The notes: generated from the letters alone by a model not told the origin. A stretch of 34,360 nucleotides of DNA from Betaproteobacteria bacterium (GCA_947457885.1 CANGXU010000020.1:1-34360), one strand, 5' to 3'. Positions 1-10,333 are shown, counted from the first letter of the stretch. Numbers and translations are program-made.

Positions 1-42
1 GTCGATCCCCGCTCGCGCGGGGCCCCTCGCCGGGTGGCTCAT
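1..42 (-). CDS. murG: MurG N-terminus (partial, runs off the window)
   Basis: An ATG overlaps the TGA stop of ftsW (ATGA), the same coupling seen at most other junctions of this operon. Only the first 14 codons are inside the window ([14 protein letters not shown]) and they hold no diagnostic motif. The call rests on gene order: in dcw clusters murG, the UDP-GlcNAc transferase that turns lipid I into lipid II at the inner face of the membrane, normally follows ftsW. The N-terminal leader before the expected glycine-rich loop would be slightly longer than usual. What follows could be confirmed only with sequence to the left. Confidence 0.5.
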   Translation of the reverse strand, partial: MSHPARGPARAGID

Positions 43-1208
43 GCTGGCACCCCCTTCATCAGGCGTCGGTTCTCGTAGTCGACGCGCAGGAGCAGGGCGA
101 GGGCGAGGCAGTTGGCGAGTACGGCGCTGCCACCAAAGGAAAGCATCGGCAGCGTCAGGCCCTTGGTGGGCAGCACGCCCATGTTCACGCCCATGTTGAT
201 CACCGCCTGCGCGGAGATCCACAGGCCGACGCCTTGCGCGACCAGCGCCTGGAAGCTGCGCTCGAGCCGCGCGGCCTGCGCGCCGATCGCGAACGATCGC
301 CAGGCGATCCACGCGAACAGGGCGATCACGCCGGCGACGCCGACGAAACCCAGTTCCTCGGCAATCACCGCGAGCACGAAATCGGTATGGGCTTCGGGCA
401 GGTAGAACAGTTTCTCGACGCTGGCACCCAGGCCGACGCCGAGCCATTCGCCGCGCCCGAACGCGATCAGCGCGTGCGACAGCTGGTAGCCCTTGCCGAA
501 CGGATCGGCCCACGGGTCCATGAATCCGATGATCCGCTGCAACCGGTACGGGGAAGTCACGATCAGCGTGACGAAGCCGGCCGCAAGGAGCACCAGCAGC
601 CCCGCGAACAGGCGCCAGTTCATCCCGCCCAGGAACAGGATACCCATCGCGATCAGGGTGATCACCGCGAACGCGCCGAAGTCGGGCTGGCGTAGCAACA
701 ACGCCCCGGTGAACAGCATCACGACCAGCATCGGCAGAAAGCCCTTCTTCAGGCTGTCGACATAGGCAGCCTTGCGCACCGTGTAGTCGGCTGCGTACAC
801 CACCGCGAACAGCTTCACCAGTTCCGAAGGCTGCAGGTTGAACACGACCAGCGGCAGCCAGCGCCGTGCACCGTTGATCTCGCGGCTCACGCCAGGCACC
901 AGCACCAGCACCAGCAGCAGCACGCCGAAGCCGAACAACCATGGCGCGAAGCGCTGCCAGATCGCCGTCGGCACCTGGAACGCGATCGCGGCAGCGACCA
1001 GGCCGATGCCGACGAACATGGACTGACGAACGAGGTAGAAATGCGCGCGATTGCCGGTGAAACGCTCGGCTTCGGCAATAGCGATCGAGGCCGAGTAGAC
1101 CATCACGATACCGATCGCCATCAGCAGCAGCACGGCCCAGACCAGGCTCTGATCGTAGTCGGCCATCACCCGCCGCGGACGTTCGGCCTCGTAGTAGATC
1201 GCGCTCAT
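39..1208 (-). CDS. ftsW: FtsW, septal peptidoglycan glycosyltransferase (SEDS family)
   Basis: The 389-residue protein is a polytopic membrane protein of the SEDS family, which polymerises lipid II at the division septum together with FtsI. The sequence shows about ten hydrophobic segments, an N-terminal motif [17 protein letters not shown], the family-typical GARRW and LQPSE block, the [12 protein letters not shown] motif, and the C-terminal PMLSFGGSA motif. The ATG at 1208 overlaps the murD stop as ATGA, so I chose it over longer readings that run back into murD. It is the penultimate dcw gene visible here; its stop overlaps the presumed murG start. Length is normal for the family. Confidence 0.96.
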   Translation of the reverse strand: MSAIYYEAERPRRVMADYDQSLVWAVLLLMAIGIVMVYSASIAIAEAERFTGNRAHFYLVRQSMFVGIGLVAAAIAFQVPTAIWQRFAPWLFGFGVLLLVLVLVPGVSREINGARRWLPLVVFNLQPSELVKLFAVVYAADYTVRKAAYVDSLKKGFLPMLVVMLFTGALLLRQPDFGAFAVITLIAMGILFLGGMNWRLFAGLLVLLAAGFVTLIVTSPYRLQRIIGFMDPWADPFGKGYQLSHALIAFGRGEWLGVGLGASVEKLFYLPEAHTDFVLAVIAEELGFVGVAGVIALFAWIAWRSFAIGAQAARLERSFQALVAQGVGLWISAQAVINMGVNMGVLPTKGLTLPMLSFGGSAVLANCLALALLLRVDYENRRLMKGVPA

Positions 1209-2710
1209 GCGGCGTCCTCTCCGGCGGCAGGGCTCGTCGATACGAGCGCGCTGACCGCCTTCAGGAACACCTGTGCCCGGTGCACGTAGTTGCGGAACAT
1301 GTCGTAGCTCGCACAGGCTGGCGACAGCACGACCGCGTCGCCGCTGTGCGCGAGTTCGCGTGCACGGGCCACCGCGGCCTCGAGCGATGCCGCCCGCTCG
1401 ACTGGCACCGCAGTGCCCTCGAGCGCACGCGCGATGCGTTCGCCGTCGACGCCGATCAGCACCACCGCACGCGCAGCCCTCGCAACCACCGCCGCCAGAG
1501 GCGCGAAGTCCTGGCCCTTTCCGTCTCCACCGGCAATCAGCACTACCGGCTTCGGGAAACCGGTGAGCGCCGCGACCGTTGCGCCGACATTGGTCCCCTT
1601 CGAGTCGTCGTAGAACCCGATGCCATCGATCTCGGCGATGCACTGCATCCGGTGCGGCAGGCCGCGGAAACCGCGCAAAGCATCGAGCAGCGGCGGGTAA
1701 GGCAGGTCGATTGCACGCGCCAGCGCCAGCGCAGCCAGTGCATTGGCCACGTTGTGCATCCCAGGCACCGGCAACTGCTCCACTGGCATAAGCTTCGCAT
1801 CGCCCTGCGCGAGCCACAGCCCGCAGCCACCGGATGCAGGCGCCACGCCCCACTCGTGCTCGGCGCACGGACGATCGTCGCCGAACGAATACAGCGTACG
1901 GCCGTCGATACGCATCGCCATCGAGGCCGGGTCGCGCCGGTTGAGTACCTGGATGCCTTCGCCCTGGAAGATGCGCGCCTTCGCGGCGCCGTATTCGGCG
2001 ATGTCGGCGTAGCGATCGAGGTGATCCTCGGACAGGTTCAGCATCGCGGCTGCGTCCGCTCCCAGGCTGGAAGTCGATTCCAGCTGGAACGACGACAGCT
2101 CGAGCACGATGGCCTGGGGCTGCCGGCCCGACGCACCGCCGCCGGACTCGATCTCGCCCAGCGCATCGAGCACCGGCAGGCCGATGTTGCCCGCGACCAG
2201 CGTCTCGAGGCCGGCGCAGCGCGCCATTGCACCCGCCATCTCGGTCACCGTGCTCTTGCCGTTGGTGCCGGTGATCGCGATCGTCTTCGCCGACGGCGCG
2301 ACCGCATGGCGGTGGCGCGCGAAGATCTCGATATCGCCGAGCACAGGGACGCCGCGTGCGAGCGCGCGCGCGACCGCCGGCTCCGAGCGCGGCACGCCGG
2401 GCGACAACGCGATCCAGTCGGCCGCGTCGAGCGCGGCGGCATCGATCGGCCCGAGGTGCATCGGAACGTCCGGAAGCGCAGCACGCAGTTCGCGCGCGCC
2501 GGGCGGATCCTCGCGTGTGTCCCAGGCGTCGACCGTCGCACCATGGCGCACCAGGAATCGCACGCAGGACACGCCGGTCGCACCGAGCCCGACCACCGCG
2601 ACCCGTTCCGCCGCATGCCGACGCCCGACCGCGCCGGCACCGATCGCGCGGGCGGCCGGGCCCGCGGCGAAGGCGATGGCGGCGGAACGGGTGGCGTGGG
2701 CGTAGGTCAT
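1205..2710 (-). CDS. murD: MurD, UDP-N-acetylmuramoylalanine--D-glutamate ligase
   Basis: This cytoplasmic ligase adds D-glutamate to UDP-MurNAc-L-Ala using ATP. The 501-residue protein has an N-terminal nucleotide-binding region ([10 protein letters not shown], near residue 37), the Mur ligase P-loop GTNGKS at about 148-153, a central domain with [10 protein letters not shown], and a C-terminal domain with the DDSKGTN motif. About 26 residues precede the position where E. coli MurD begins; I see no alternative ATG or GTG close to the core, so the long N-terminus may be real or may contain a start I cannot resolve. It follows mraY after a 7-nt gap, and its stop overlaps the ftsW start. Confidence 0.96.
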   Translation of the reverse strand: MTYAHATRSAAIAFAAGPAARAIGAGAVGRRHAAERVAVVGLGATGVSCVRFLVRHGATVDAWDTREDPPGARELRAALPDVPMHLGPIDAAALDAADWIALSPGVPRSEPAVARALARGVPVLGDIEIFARHRHAVAPSAKTIAITGTNGKSTVTEMAGAMARCAGLETLVAGNIGLPVLDALGEIESGGGASGRQPQAIVLELSSFQLESTSSLGADAAAMLNLSEDHLDRYADIAEYGAAKARIFQGEGIQVLNRRDPASMAMRIDGRTLYSFGDDRPCAEHEWGVAPASGGCGLWLAQGDAKLMPVEQLPVPGMHNVANALAALALARAIDLPYPPLLDALRGFRGLPHRMQCIAEIDGIGFYDDSKGTNVGATVAALTGFPKPVVLIAGGDGKGQDFAPLAAVVARAARAVVLIGVDGERIARALEGTAVPVERAASLEAAVARARELAHSGDAVVLSPACASYDMFRNYVHRAQVFLKAVSALVSTSPAAGEDAA

Positions 2711-2717
2711 CTGGCGC

Positions 2718-3800
2718 TCAGCGCAGTTTCAGCGTCGACAGACCCGCGAGAACCAGCAGCGCGGTGATTATCCAGAAGCGAACCACGACCTGATTCTCCT
2801 TCCAGCCCTTGAGTTCATAGTGATGGTGCAGCGGCGCCATCCGGAACACCCGCTTGCCGGTAAGCTTGAAAGAGGCGACCTGAATCATGACCGACAGCGT
2901 CTCGACCACGAATACGCCGCCCATCACGAACAGCACGATCTCCTGGCGCGTGATCACCGCGATCGTACCGAGCGAGGCACCCAGTGCCAGTGCACCGACG
3001 TCGCCCATGAACACCGCTGCCGGATGCGCGTTGAACCACAGGAACCCGAGCCCCGCCCCGGCGATCGCGGCACAGAACACCGTCAGTTCACCCGCACCCG
3101 GGATCAGAGGAAAGCCCAGGTACTTGGCGAACACCGCGTTGCCGGCCACGTAGGCGAAGATGCCCAGCGCGGAGCCGATCATCACGATGGGAAGGATCGC
3201 CAGCCCGTCCAGTCCGTCGGTCAGGTTCACCGCATTGCTGGTGCCGACGATCACGAAATAGGTGAGGGTCACGAAACCGATCGCCCCGAGCGGATACGCG
3301 AAGTTCTTGAAGAACGGCACGATCAGTTCCGTCTGCGCGGCGCTGCCGCTCCAGGCAAGGAAGATCGCCGCCGCCAGCCCGATCACCGACTGCCAGAAGT
3401 ACTTCGTGCGCGCAGACAGGCCCTTCGGATTGCGATGGACGACCTTGCGGTAGTCGTCGACCCAGCCGATCACGCCGAATCCGAGGGTGACCACGAGCAC
3501 CACCCACACGAAGCGGTTGCTCAGGTCGGCCCACAACAGCACGGTGACGGCGATCGACACCAGAATCAGTGCACCGCCCATCGTCGGCGTGCCGCTCTTC
3601 GAAAGGTGCGACTTCGGACCGTCGTCGCGCACCGACTGTCCGATCTTGTAGAGCGTGAGCTTCCGGATCATCGCCGGCCCGACCATCAGGCAGATGAACA
3701 CCGCGGTGATCGTCGCGAGCATCGCGCGCAGGGTAAGGTAGCTGAACACGTTGAACGAGCGTTCATACTGGGTGAGCCACTGGGCGAGGGCGAGCAGCAT
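2718..3800 (-). CDS. mraY: MraY, phospho-N-acetylmuramoyl-pentapeptide transferase
   Basis: MraY moves phospho-MurNAc-pentapeptide onto undecaprenyl phosphate to make lipid I, the first membrane step of peptidoglycan synthesis. The 360-residue protein has ten or so hydrophobic segments and the family's signature polar loops: [16 protein letters not shown] near the N-terminus, NLTDGLDGL with the Mg-binding aspartates, [10 protein letters not shown], and the histidine-rich [13 protein letters not shown] loop near the C-terminus. Length matches the E. coli enzyme. It starts 3 nt after the murF stop and ends 7 nt before murD, inside the same operon. Confidence 0.98.
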   Translation of the reverse strand: MLLALAQWLTQYERSFNVFSYLTLRAMLATITAVFICLMVGPAMIRKLTLYKIGQSVRDDGPKSHLSKSGTPTMGGALILVSIAVTVLLWADLSNRFVWVVLVVTLGFGVIGWVDDYRKVVHRNPKGLSARTKYFWQSVIGLAAAIFLAWSGSAAQTELIVPFFKNFAYPLGAIGFVTLTYFVIVGTSNAVNLTDGLDGLAILPIVMIGSALGIFAYVAGNAVFAKYLGFPLIPGAGELTVFCAAIAGAGLGFLWFNAHPAAVFMGDVGALALGASLGTIAVITRQEIVLFVMGGVFVVETLSVMIQVASFKLTGKRVFRMAPLHHHYELKGWKENQVVVRFWIITALLVLAGLSTLKLR

Positions 3801-3803
3801 CGG

Positions 3804-5243
3804 TCAGTGCACTCCGTCGGCCGGCGTGGCGGCCAGTTGACCGACCACGCGTTCCATGCGCATGAAACGCGAGCCCTTGACCAGGACAGTCACTTTCGGG
3901 TCGAGAACCTGCCGCGCCGCGATGACCAGTTCATCGACGTCCGTGAAATGGCGACCAGGCGGACCGAAGGCCTCGCTCGCCCGAGCCGATTGTTCGCCCA
4001 GCGTCAGTACGAGGTCGAGTCCGAAGTGGCGCGCGGCTGCCCCGACTTCGGCATGCATCTGCGGCCCGCCGGCGCCGAGTTCACCCATGTCTCCGAGCAC
4101 CAGCACGCGCACGCCGTCGCGCTCGGCCAGCACTTCGATCGCAGCGAGCGCCGAGTCCGGGTTCGCGTTGTAACTGTCGTCGATCACCATCGAGCCTTCC
4201 AGTCCGGGGAGCAGTCGCAGCCGTCCGGCCACCGGACGGAAGCCGTTCAGTCCAGTCAGCACCGCATCGAGCCCGGCGCCGCAGGCAATGGTCGCGGCGG
4301 TGGCGGCCAGTGCATTGCGCACGTTGTGCAACCCGGGCACGTTGATCCGAGCCTTTGCTTCGCCGAGCGGCGTACGCAGATTCAGCGCCGCGCCGTCCTC
4401 GTCGAGGCGCCATCGGGCCGAGACCGCGGCTGCATGTTCGAGCCCGAAGTCGACGACACGCTTCGTGCCGGCCAGTCCGCGCCACAAGCCCGCGAAGCGA
4501 TCGTCGGCATTGATGACGACCGTACCACCCGGCCTCAGGCCTTCGATGATCTCGCCTTTCGCCTCGGCGATCGCCTCGCGCGAGCCGAGATTCTCGATGT
4601 GCGCGACGCCCGCGTTACCGATCACCACGACGTCGGGCTGCGCGATTCGGGTCAGGCGGGAAATCTCACCGCCGTGGTTCATTCCCATCTCGATTACCGC
4701 ATAGCAATGCGCCGGGCCGATCCCCAGCAGGGTCAGCGGCACGCCGATCTCGTTGTTCAGGTTGCCGGGCGTGGCCAGCACGGCCGCCGCGGCTACCCTG
4801 GCGGCGTCCGACGGATCGGCCGGCGCTGCGCTATGCAGTGCGGCCTCCGCGCGCAGGATCGCTGCGGTCATTTCCTTGATGGTGGTCTTGCCGTTGCTCG
4901 CGGTGATCGCCACGAGCGGCCCTTGCAGCCGGGTCCGATGGGCAGCCGCCATCTGGCCGAGCGCGAGACGGGTGTTCTCGACGACAACGAGCGGCAGGGC
5001 AGGGACGGTCCTGGCGCAGCCCTGCGCGAAGGCCTCGCCGCCAACCATGGCGGCAGCCGCGCCGGCAGCAGCGACCTGGCCCAGGAAATCATGTCCGTCG
5101 AACGTCTCGCCACGGATCGCAACGAACAGCGCACCCGGCGCAAGCCGCCGGCTGTCGATGGTGACCGAATCGAACGGCACGTCCGGGCCGCTCAGGCGGC
5201 CACCGGTGGCGCGGGCGACCTCGGACAGTGTCATCAGGGCCAT
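3804..5243 (-). CDS. murF: MurF, UDP-MurNAc-tripeptide--D-Ala-D-Ala ligase
   Basis: MurF adds D-Ala-D-Ala to the UDP-MurNAc-tripeptide in the cytoplasm. The 479-residue reading starts at the ATG at 5243, 4 nt after the murE stop; a second ATG nine bases on (5234) is an alternative. Visible motifs are the substrate-binding block SVTIDSRRLAPGALFVAIRG, the P-loop ITASNGKTT at about 113-121, the central EMGMNHGGEI motif, and the C-terminal DDSYNANPDS motif. The P-loop has Ala where the family usually has Gly (TGSNGKT), a mild oddity read directly from the codons. Neighbours mraY and murE agree with the function. Confidence 0.97.
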   Translation of the reverse strand: MALMTLSEVARATGGRLSGPDVPFDSVTIDSRRLAPGALFVAIRGETFDGHDFLGQVAAAGAAAAMVGGEAFAQGCARTVPALPLVVVENTRLALGQMAAAHRTRLQGPLVAITASNGKTTIKEMTAAILRAEAALHSAAPADPSDAARVAAAAVLATPGNLNNEIGVPLTLLGIGPAHCYAVIEMGMNHGGEISRLTRIAQPDVVVIGNAGVAHIENLGSREAIAEAKGEIIEGLRPGGTVVINADDRFAGLWRGLAGTKRVVDFGLEHAAAVSARWRLDEDGAALNLRTPLGEAKARINVPGLHNVRNALAATAATIACGAGLDAVLTGLNGFRPVAGRLRLLPGLEGSMVIDDSYNANPDSALAAIEVLAERDGVRVLVLGDMGELGAGGPQMHAEVGAAARHFGLDLVLTLGEQSARASEAFGPPGRHFTDVDELVIAARQVLDPKVTVLVKGSRFMRMERVVGQLAATPADGVH

Positions 5244-5247
5244 CGGA

Positions 5248-6765
5248 TCAGGCTCCCGTTCCGGCGCGTGCGCGCTGCGCATCGGCCGCGACCGACCTGT
5301 CGTCGAACGGATGCCGGACACCCGCGATGTCCTGCCAGGCCTCGTGCCCCTTGCCGGCGACCAGCACGATGTCGGAGCTTCCGGCCTCGGCCACCGCGCT
5401 CGAGATCGCGCGCGCACGGTCGGCTTCGACATGCAGCAGCGAGCACGTACGCGCGTCGTGCGCGCCGGCAATCACGGCCTCGATGATCCGCTCGACGGGT
5501 TCGCTGCGTGGGTTGTCGCTGGTCACCCACACGCGATCGGCGAGCCGTGCAGCGATCGCCCCCATCAGCGGACGCTTGCCGGGATCACGGTCTCCGCCAC
5601 AGCCGAAAACGCAGGTCAGGCGACCACCGGCGGGTAGTGCGGCGCGCAGCGTCTCGAGGGCCTTGGCCAGCGCGTCGGGCGTATGGGCGTAGTCGACCAC
5701 GACCAGCGGCACGCCTGCGGCCGTGCCGGCAGCCACGCGTTCCATCCGCCCGGCGGGTGCATCGACCGCAGAGAGCAGTTCGCCGAGGCGCGTTGCGTCG
5801 ACACCCGAGGACAGCAACGCGCCAGCGGCCGCTAGAAGGTTGGATGCGTTGAACTCGCCGAGCAGACCGCTCTCGACGGGCACGCGCGTCGAACCGACCA
5901 CGATATCGAGACGCAACCCGCGCCGATCGAGGCGCAGGTCGTGCCCGGCGAGCGCCGCGCCCGGATGGTGCAGTCCGAAACCCAGCACCGGCACGCCGCG
6001 CGCCGCGACGCGGGCGGCGAGGCCGTACCCGAACGGATCGTCCAGGTTGATCACCGCGGCACCGAGCGCAGGCCAGTCGAACAGCTTCTCCTTCGCGGCG
6101 CCGTAGGCCTCGAAGTCGGGGTGGTAGTCGAGATGGTCGCGGGTGAGGTTGGTGAACACCGCCACGTCGATCTTCACCGCATCGAGCCGGTGCTGATCGA
6201 GCGCGATCGAGGATGCCTCGATTGCAACCGCCCGGGCGCCTTCGCGCACGAAACGGGCGAGCGCGGCATGCAGCGTCACCGCATCCGGCGTGGTGTTCGC
6301 CAGGGACTGCATCGACGCATCGTCAGGATAGCCGGCGCCGAGCGTACCGACGACCGCGCACTTGCGCCCACTGGCCGCGAGCGCCTGGGCAATCCATCGG
6401 GTGACCGAGGTCTTGCCGTTGGTACCGGTCACCGCAATCACCGACAACGAACGCGAGGGATGACCGTACACATGGCTGGCCAGCGCACCGAGCCGTTGCT
6501 GCAGGCCATCGATCGGCAGGTTGGGTACCCGCCACGACGCATCCCAGCGAAAGCCGTCCGTAGCATCCCAGATCACCGCCGCCGCGCCCTGCCCGATCGC
6601 CTGCGCGATGAACGCACGGCCGTCCCGCGAGCGGCCCGGGCAGGCTACGAATACGTCGCCGGGCTGCACGCGGCGGCTGTCGAGCGCGAGCGAAGTCACC
6701 GGCACGCCCAGCGGTGCGAGCGAGGCCGGATCGAAGGCCGGCATGGCGGGCGCATTGACCGTCAC
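5248..6765 (-). CDS. murE: MurE, UDP-MurNAc-L-Ala-D-Glu--meso-diaminopimelate ligase
   Basis: MurE adds the third stem-peptide residue. The DNPR motif at about residues 417-420 is the known signature for meso-diaminopimelate rather than lysine, so the wall is of the usual Gram-negative type. Other motifs are the P-loop GTNGKTS at 114-120, NLTRDHLDYH, the lysine expected to be carbamylated in YGAAKEK (Lys225), VDYAHTPDAL and FGCGGDRD. The 505-residue reading begins at a GTG that overlaps the ftsI stop as GTGA; an ATG seven codons further in (6744) is the alternative start. It precedes murF by 4 nt. Confidence 0.97.
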   Translation of the reverse strand: MTVNAPAMPAFDPASLAPLGVPVTSLALDSRRVQPGDVFVACPGRSRDGRAFIAQAIGQGAAAVIWDATDGFRWDASWRVPNLPIDGLQQRLGALASHVYGHPSRSLSVIAVTGTNGKTSVTRWIAQALAASGRKCAVVGTLGAGYPDDASMQSLANTTPDAVTLHAALARFVREGARAVAIEASSIALDQHRLDAVKIDVAVFTNLTRDHLDYHPDFEAYGAAKEKLFDWPALGAAVINLDDPFGYGLAARVAARGVPVLGFGLHHPGAALAGHDLRLDRRGLRLDIVVGSTRVPVESGLLGEFNASNLLAAAGALLSSGVDATRLGELLSAVDAPAGRMERVAAGTAAGVPLVVVDYAHTPDALAKALETLRAALPAGGRLTCVFGCGGDRDPGKRPLMGAIAARLADRVWVTSDNPRSEPVERIIEAVIAGAHDARTCSLLHVEADRARAISSAVAEAGSSDIVLVAGKGHEAWQDIAGVRHPFDDRSVAADAQRARAGTGA

Positions 6766-8498
6766 ACCTCCTCCTTCACTTCGACACCCGGCGGCGGCAG
6801 CACGATGTTGTTGACCGGCGCGTCGTGCGCGACGCCGAGCATGCGCAGCGTGCCTGCGGTGATCTGGCTGAATATCGGCGCGGCGACCGCGCCGCCGTAG
6901 TACGCTCCGTTCGAGGGTTCATCGATCATCACGGCCACGATCACCCGCGGCGCCGACGCCGGCGCGAAGCCGATGAACGATGCGACATAGCGCGATACAT
7001 AGACGCCGTTCTCGATCTTGCGCGCGGTGCCGGTCTTGCCGGCAACCCGATAGCCGGCGACCTGGGCGCGCGGTGCGGTACCGCCCGGGCCGGTCGCGAG
7101 TTCGAGCATCTCGCGCACCCTGCGCGCGGTCTCGACGGAAATCACGCGCGTGGCCGGTGGTGGGCTGTCGACGCGCACGATCGAGGTCGGCCGCATCTCG
7201 CCATCGGTGGCGAAGATCGAGTAGGCACGCGCGATCTGAAGCAGGGTGACCGACAGGCCATGGCCGTAGGACATCGTCGCCTGCTCGATCGGCCGCCAGG
7301 TCTTCGGCGCGCGCAGCCGGCCATGGCCTTCGCCCGGGAACCCGACCTTCGTCGGCAGCCCGAAGCCCGCATCGCTGAACGACTGCCACAGCGTCGCCGA
7401 CGGCAACTGCAGCGCGATCTTCGCCGATCCCACGTTCGATGACTTCTGCAGCACCTGCGTCACGGTAAGCGCGCCGAGGGGATTGACGTCTCGAATCGTA
7501 TTCGGGCCGATCGTGAGTGAACCAGGACCCGTCTGGATGATGCTCTCCGGGCTCACGATGCCAGCCTCGAGGCCGGCAGCGATGGTGAAGGCCTTCATCG
7601 TCGAACCGGGTTCGTAGAGATCGATGATTGCGCGGTTGCGCGTCTGCTGGCCGGTCAGCTTGCCGCGGTTGTTCGGGTTGAATGCCGGCAGGTTGACCAG
7701 CGCGAGCACTTCGCCGGTCTGCACGTCGATCACGATCGCGCTGCCAGCCTTGGCCTTGTGCTGCGCTACCGCGGCCTTCAGTTCGCGGTAGGCGAGGTAC
7801 TGGATCTTCTGGTCGATCGACAGCGCGAGGTCGCGGCCCTGCTGCGGCACGCGCAGGCTCTCGATGTCCTCGATGATCTGGCCGCGCTTGTCCTTGATCA
7901 CCCGGCGGCTGCCGGGCTTGCCTGCCAGCCACTCCTGGTAGGCAAGCTCGATGCCCTCCTGGCCATCGTCCTCGACGTTGTTGAAGCCGATCAGGTGCGC
8001 GGCCACCTCGCCGGCCGGGTAGTAGCGGCGATACTCGCGCTGCAGCAGCACGCCCGGGATCTTCAGTTGCAGTACGCGTGCCGCCTGGTCGGGCGGCAAC
8101 TGGCGCTTCAGGAACACGAAGTCCCGGGTGGACTCCGCCAGCCGCTTGCGGATGCCGGTGACGTCAGTCTCGAGCAGCTTCGCCAGCGCCGCTGCCTGCG
8201 CGTCCGTCATCCGCACATCCTCCCGGCTCGCCCACACCGACTCGACCGGGGTCGAGATGGCGAGCGGTTCGCCGTCGCGGTCGGTGATCACACCGCGGCT
8301 GGCAGGGATCTCGATCACGCGCGTGAAGCGCGCTTCACCACGGGCCTGCAGGAAATCGTCGTGAACGCCCTGCAGGTAGAAGGCCCGGCCGAGCATCACT
8401 GCGAACGCAGCCATCACCCCTGCGAACAGGATCCGTGCGCGCCAGCGCGGCAGTTTCAGCGCGACCGTGGGTACCGAGGATGCGCGGGCCAGACTCAT
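6762..8498 (-). CDS. ftsI: FtsI (PBP3), septal peptidoglycan DD-transpeptidase
   Basis: This class B penicillin-binding protein crosslinks septal peptidoglycan with FtsW. The 578-residue protein has one N-terminal membrane segment (about residues 22-42), a non-catalytic pedestal region with SRGVITDRDGEPLA, and a transpeptidase domain. That domain carries the active-site Ser in STMK (299-302), SSN (353-355) and KTGT (488-491). Length is typical. The ATG overlaps the ftsL stop as ATGA, and the stop overlaps the murE GTG. The divisome trio ftsL-ftsI-ftsW is thus all in this operon. Confidence 0.98.
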   Translation of the reverse strand: MSLARASSVPTVALKLPRWRARILFAGVMAAFAVMLGRAFYLQGVHDDFLQARGEARFTRVIEIPASRGVITDRDGEPLAISTPVESVWASREDVRMTDAQAAALAKLLETDVTGIRKRLAESTRDFVFLKRQLPPDQAARVLQLKIPGVLLQREYRRYYPAGEVAAHLIGFNNVEDDGQEGIELAYQEWLAGKPGSRRVIKDKRGQIIEDIESLRVPQQGRDLALSIDQKIQYLAYRELKAAVAQHKAKAGSAIVIDVQTGEVLALVNLPAFNPNNRGKLTGQQTRNRAIIDLYEPGSTMKAFTIAAGLEAGIVSPESIIQTGPGSLTIGPNTIRDVNPLGALTVTQVLQKSSNVGSAKIALQLPSATLWQSFSDAGFGLPTKVGFPGEGHGRLRAPKTWRPIEQATMSYGHGLSVTLLQIARAYSIFATDGEMRPTSIVRVDSPPPATRVISVETARRVREMLELATGPGGTAPRAQVAGYRVAGKTGTARKIENGVYVSRYVASFIGFAPASAPRVIVAVMIDEPSNGAYYGGAVAAPIFSQITAGTLRMLGVAHDAPVNNIVLPPPGVEVKEEV

Positions 8499-8803
8499 CG
8501 GGCCGTCCGTTCCGACGGCCGGGCCGCCGGCTTGCCCGGCTCGCCGCGCGCGACCACCTGCACCTTCGCAGGCGACGGCATCTGCATCTTCAGCTGTGCC
8601 AGCGCGACCTTCTCGATACGCGCATGCATCGCCCAGGTGCTCTGTTCGAGCTGAAGCTGCCGGAATTCGGTCTCCAGCCTGCGCTGCGTCACCTGCTCAC
8701 GATCGAGTTCGGAGAACAGCCGCCGCGCCTTGTGCTGCGCCGAGACGGCACCCAGGGCCGAGGCGACCAGCAGCGCGAGCAGGATGAGGTTGACCCGGGT
8801 CAT
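8495..8803 (-). CDS. ftsL: FtsL, bitopic cell-division protein
   Basis: This 102-residue protein has a very short cytoplasmic end (MTRVN), one membrane helix at about residues 5-22, and a charged, heptad-like periplasmic helix (roughly 25-65, rich in Glu, Gln, Arg and Leu). That architecture is what FtsL needs to form a complex with FtsB and FtsQ and activate FtsWI. Sequence conservation in FtsL is low, so the call leans on architecture, size and its position between rsmH and ftsI. It starts 7 nt after rsmH ends and overlaps ftsI by ATGA. The C-terminal tail is rich in Pro, Arg and Lys. Confidence 0.92.
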   Translation of the reverse strand: MTRVNLILLALLVASALGAVSAQHKARRLFSELDREQVTQRRLETEFRQLQLEQSTWAMHARIEKVALAQLKMQMPSPAKVQVVARGEPGKPAARPSERTAR

Positions 8804-8810
8804 CGCGCGC

Positions 8811-9770
8811 TCAATGCTCCACGCCGGGTACCGGCGTTGCCGGGGACACGCGCTCGACCCAGCGCATCACCGCACTGCGCGCGCGCGGGTTGACGGCGAT
8901 CTCCGCGGGATCGGGTCGAACCGCCTTCGCCGGCCGCGCGACCAGCGGTGCCGGCATCTCGGATGCGCGCAGCGGCAGGCGCAGCGGCGGCTGCGCCGGT
9001 TGGGCGGCGGCGCGCATCGCCTGTTTCACGATGCGGTCCTCCAGGGAATGGAAGCTGATCACGACGAGGCGTCCACCCGGATCGAGCATGTCGATGCATT
9101 TCGGCAGCGCTATCTCGAGACGCGCAAGCTCTTGATTGACGTGAATCCGTAGAGCTTGAAAGGTGCGTGTCGCCGGGTCCTTGTCAGGCTCCCGCGTGCG
9201 GACCGCAGACGCCACGAGTGCGGCAAGCTGACCTGTGCGAGTGATCGGCTGCTGCGTTCTTGCCGCAACAATCGCTCCTGCAATCGATTGAGCATACCGT
9301 TCTTCGCCATAGTCCCTGATCACCCTGCGGATGTCGCGTTCGGTTGCGCGCGCAAGCCACGCGCTGGCCGTCTCACCCTGTGTCGTATCCATCCGCATGT
9401 CGAGCGGACCGTCGTGCCTGAAGCTGAATCCCCGCGCGGCGGTGTCGAGCTGGGGCGAGGACACCCCGAGATCGAGCAGGATGCCGTCGACGCTGGCGAT
9501 GCCGCGCGCATGCAGCCGCTCGTCGATCGAGTCGAAGCTCGCATGATCGATATGGAAACGTTCATCGATGATCTGCCGCGCGCACTCGACCGCCTCCGGG
9601 TCCTGGTCGAATGCGAACAGCCGGCCACCCGTGCCCAGGCGTCCGAGCAGCGCACGGCTGTGGCCGCCGCGTCCGAACGTACCGTCCACGTAGGTTCCTG
9701 ATTGCCTGACTGCCAGCACCTCGACCGCGGCTTCCAGCAGCACCGGGGTGTGCCGCGAGCCGTCGTTCAC
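8811..9770 (-). CDS. rsmH: RsmH (MraW), 16S rRNA m4C1402 methyltransferase
   Basis: RsmH uses SAM to N4-methylate C1402 in the decoding centre of 16S rRNA. The 319-residue protein opens with the family signature [13 protein letters not shown], has the SAM-binding [13 protein letters not shown] near residue 30, the [11 protein letters not shown] and [15 protein letters not shown] motifs, and the C-terminal [13 protein letters not shown]. The start is a GTG overlapping the mraZ stop as GTGA. It partners functionally with rsmI (12192-13073), which 2'-O-methylates the same nucleotide; both lie in this window on either side of rnpB. Confidence 0.97.
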   Translation of the reverse strand: MNDGSRHTPVLLEAAVEVLAVRQSGTYVDGTFGRGGHSRALLGRLGTGGRLFAFDQDPEAVECARQIIDERFHIDHASFDSIDERLHARGIASVDGILLDLGVSSPQLDTAARGFSFRHDGPLDMRMDTTQGETASAWLARATERDIRRVIRDYGEERYAQSIAGAIVAARTQQPITRTGQLAALVASAVRTREPDKDPATRTFQALRIHVNQELARLEIALPKCIDMLDPGGRLVVISFHSLEDRIVKQAMRAAAQPAQPPLRLPLRASEMPAPLVARPAKAVRPDPAEIAVNPRARSAVMRWVERVSPATPVPGVEH

Positions 9771-10213
9771 AGCGAAAACCCCTCCAGCCCGGGCGGCATG
9801 CCGCCCCCGGGGAATCCGGAGACGCGCGCGCTCTGTTCGCTCCAGCGCCCGCTATCCCACATCTCGAACTTGCGACCCTGACCGACCAGGGTCACCGCAC
9901 GCGAGAGCGACGCGAACTCGCGCAGCGCCGGACCGACCAGGATGCGGCCGTGCGCGTCCATCTCGACATCGTCGGCGTAACCGCCGATAAGCCGCTGCAG
10001 CCCGCGCACGCGGTCGTCGAAACTCGGCAGCTTCATCAGCTGGTCGTAGATCGGCTCCCACTCGGGCAGGGTGTACAGCAGCAGGCAGCGGCTGGGGTCG
10101 GCGGTGATGACCAGGCGGCCGTCACCCTGCGCGAGCAGCGCATCGCGATACTTCGTCGGGATCGCCAGCCGGCCCTTGCCGTCCATGCTGAGCTGTGCGA
10201 CACCTCGAAACAC
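9767..10213 (-). CDS. mraZ: MraZ, transcriptional regulator of the dcw operon
   Basis: MraZ is an AbrB-like (SpoVT/AbrB fold) DNA-binding protein that represses its own operon by binding short repeats upstream. The 148-residue protein shows two copies of the MraZ motif: an N-terminal [14 protein letters not shown] and a second [15 protein letters not shown] near residues 85-100. The start is GTG at 10213 with a GGGAG ribosome-binding stretch about 6 nt upstream. It is the first gene of the cell-wall operon. Its presumed operator is visible at 10299-10333 and its promoter at 10332-10360, so autoregulation is well supported by the local sequence. Confidence 0.96.
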   Translation of the reverse strand: MFRGVAQLSMDGKGRLAIPTKYRDALLAQGDGRLVITADPSRCLLLYTLPEWEPIYDQLMKLPSFDDRVRGLQRLIGGYADDVEMDAHGRILVGPALREFASLSRAVTLVGQGRKFEMWDSGRWSEQSARVSGFPGGGMPPGLEGFSL

Positions 10214-10298
10214 CCGGACTCCCTCGGCCCATCGGCCCTGTCTTTGCAGAAAGGAAAGAGGGTGCTGCCGGATCTCCAGCTGGATCGAGCCTGGAATC

Positions 10299-10333
10299 CC
10301 CCTAATTCACCACTTCTTCCCACCAGGCCCCAC
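10299..10333 (-). promoter_or_regulatory. MraZ operator: four 5-bp boxes on a 10-bp period
   Basis: Reading the minus strand, GTGGG (10329-10333), GTGGG (10319-10323), GTGGT (10309-10313) and AGGGG (10299-10303) occur exactly every 10 bp, each separated by 5 bp. MraZ of E. coli is known to bind three TGGGN repeats with 5-nt spacers between the -10 element and the ribosome-binding site of mraZ; this array has that form and position. The fourth box is degenerate. The array lies about 85 nt upstream of the mraZ GTG. Confidence 0.85.

Noticed and set aside
1..11. GTCGATCCCCG at the left edge, identical to part of the repeat at 34300-34310
   Set aside because: It lies in the presumed murG start and is not followed by a second unit 35 bp away; the orientation does not fit the opposite end of the same element, so chance is likelier.
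2820..5486. An 888-codon open frame on the plus strand opposite mraY and murF
   Set aside because: It lies antisense to two clear enzymes with intact motifs, is rich in Arg, His and Gln, and shows no domain; long antisense frames are common in GC-rich DNA.
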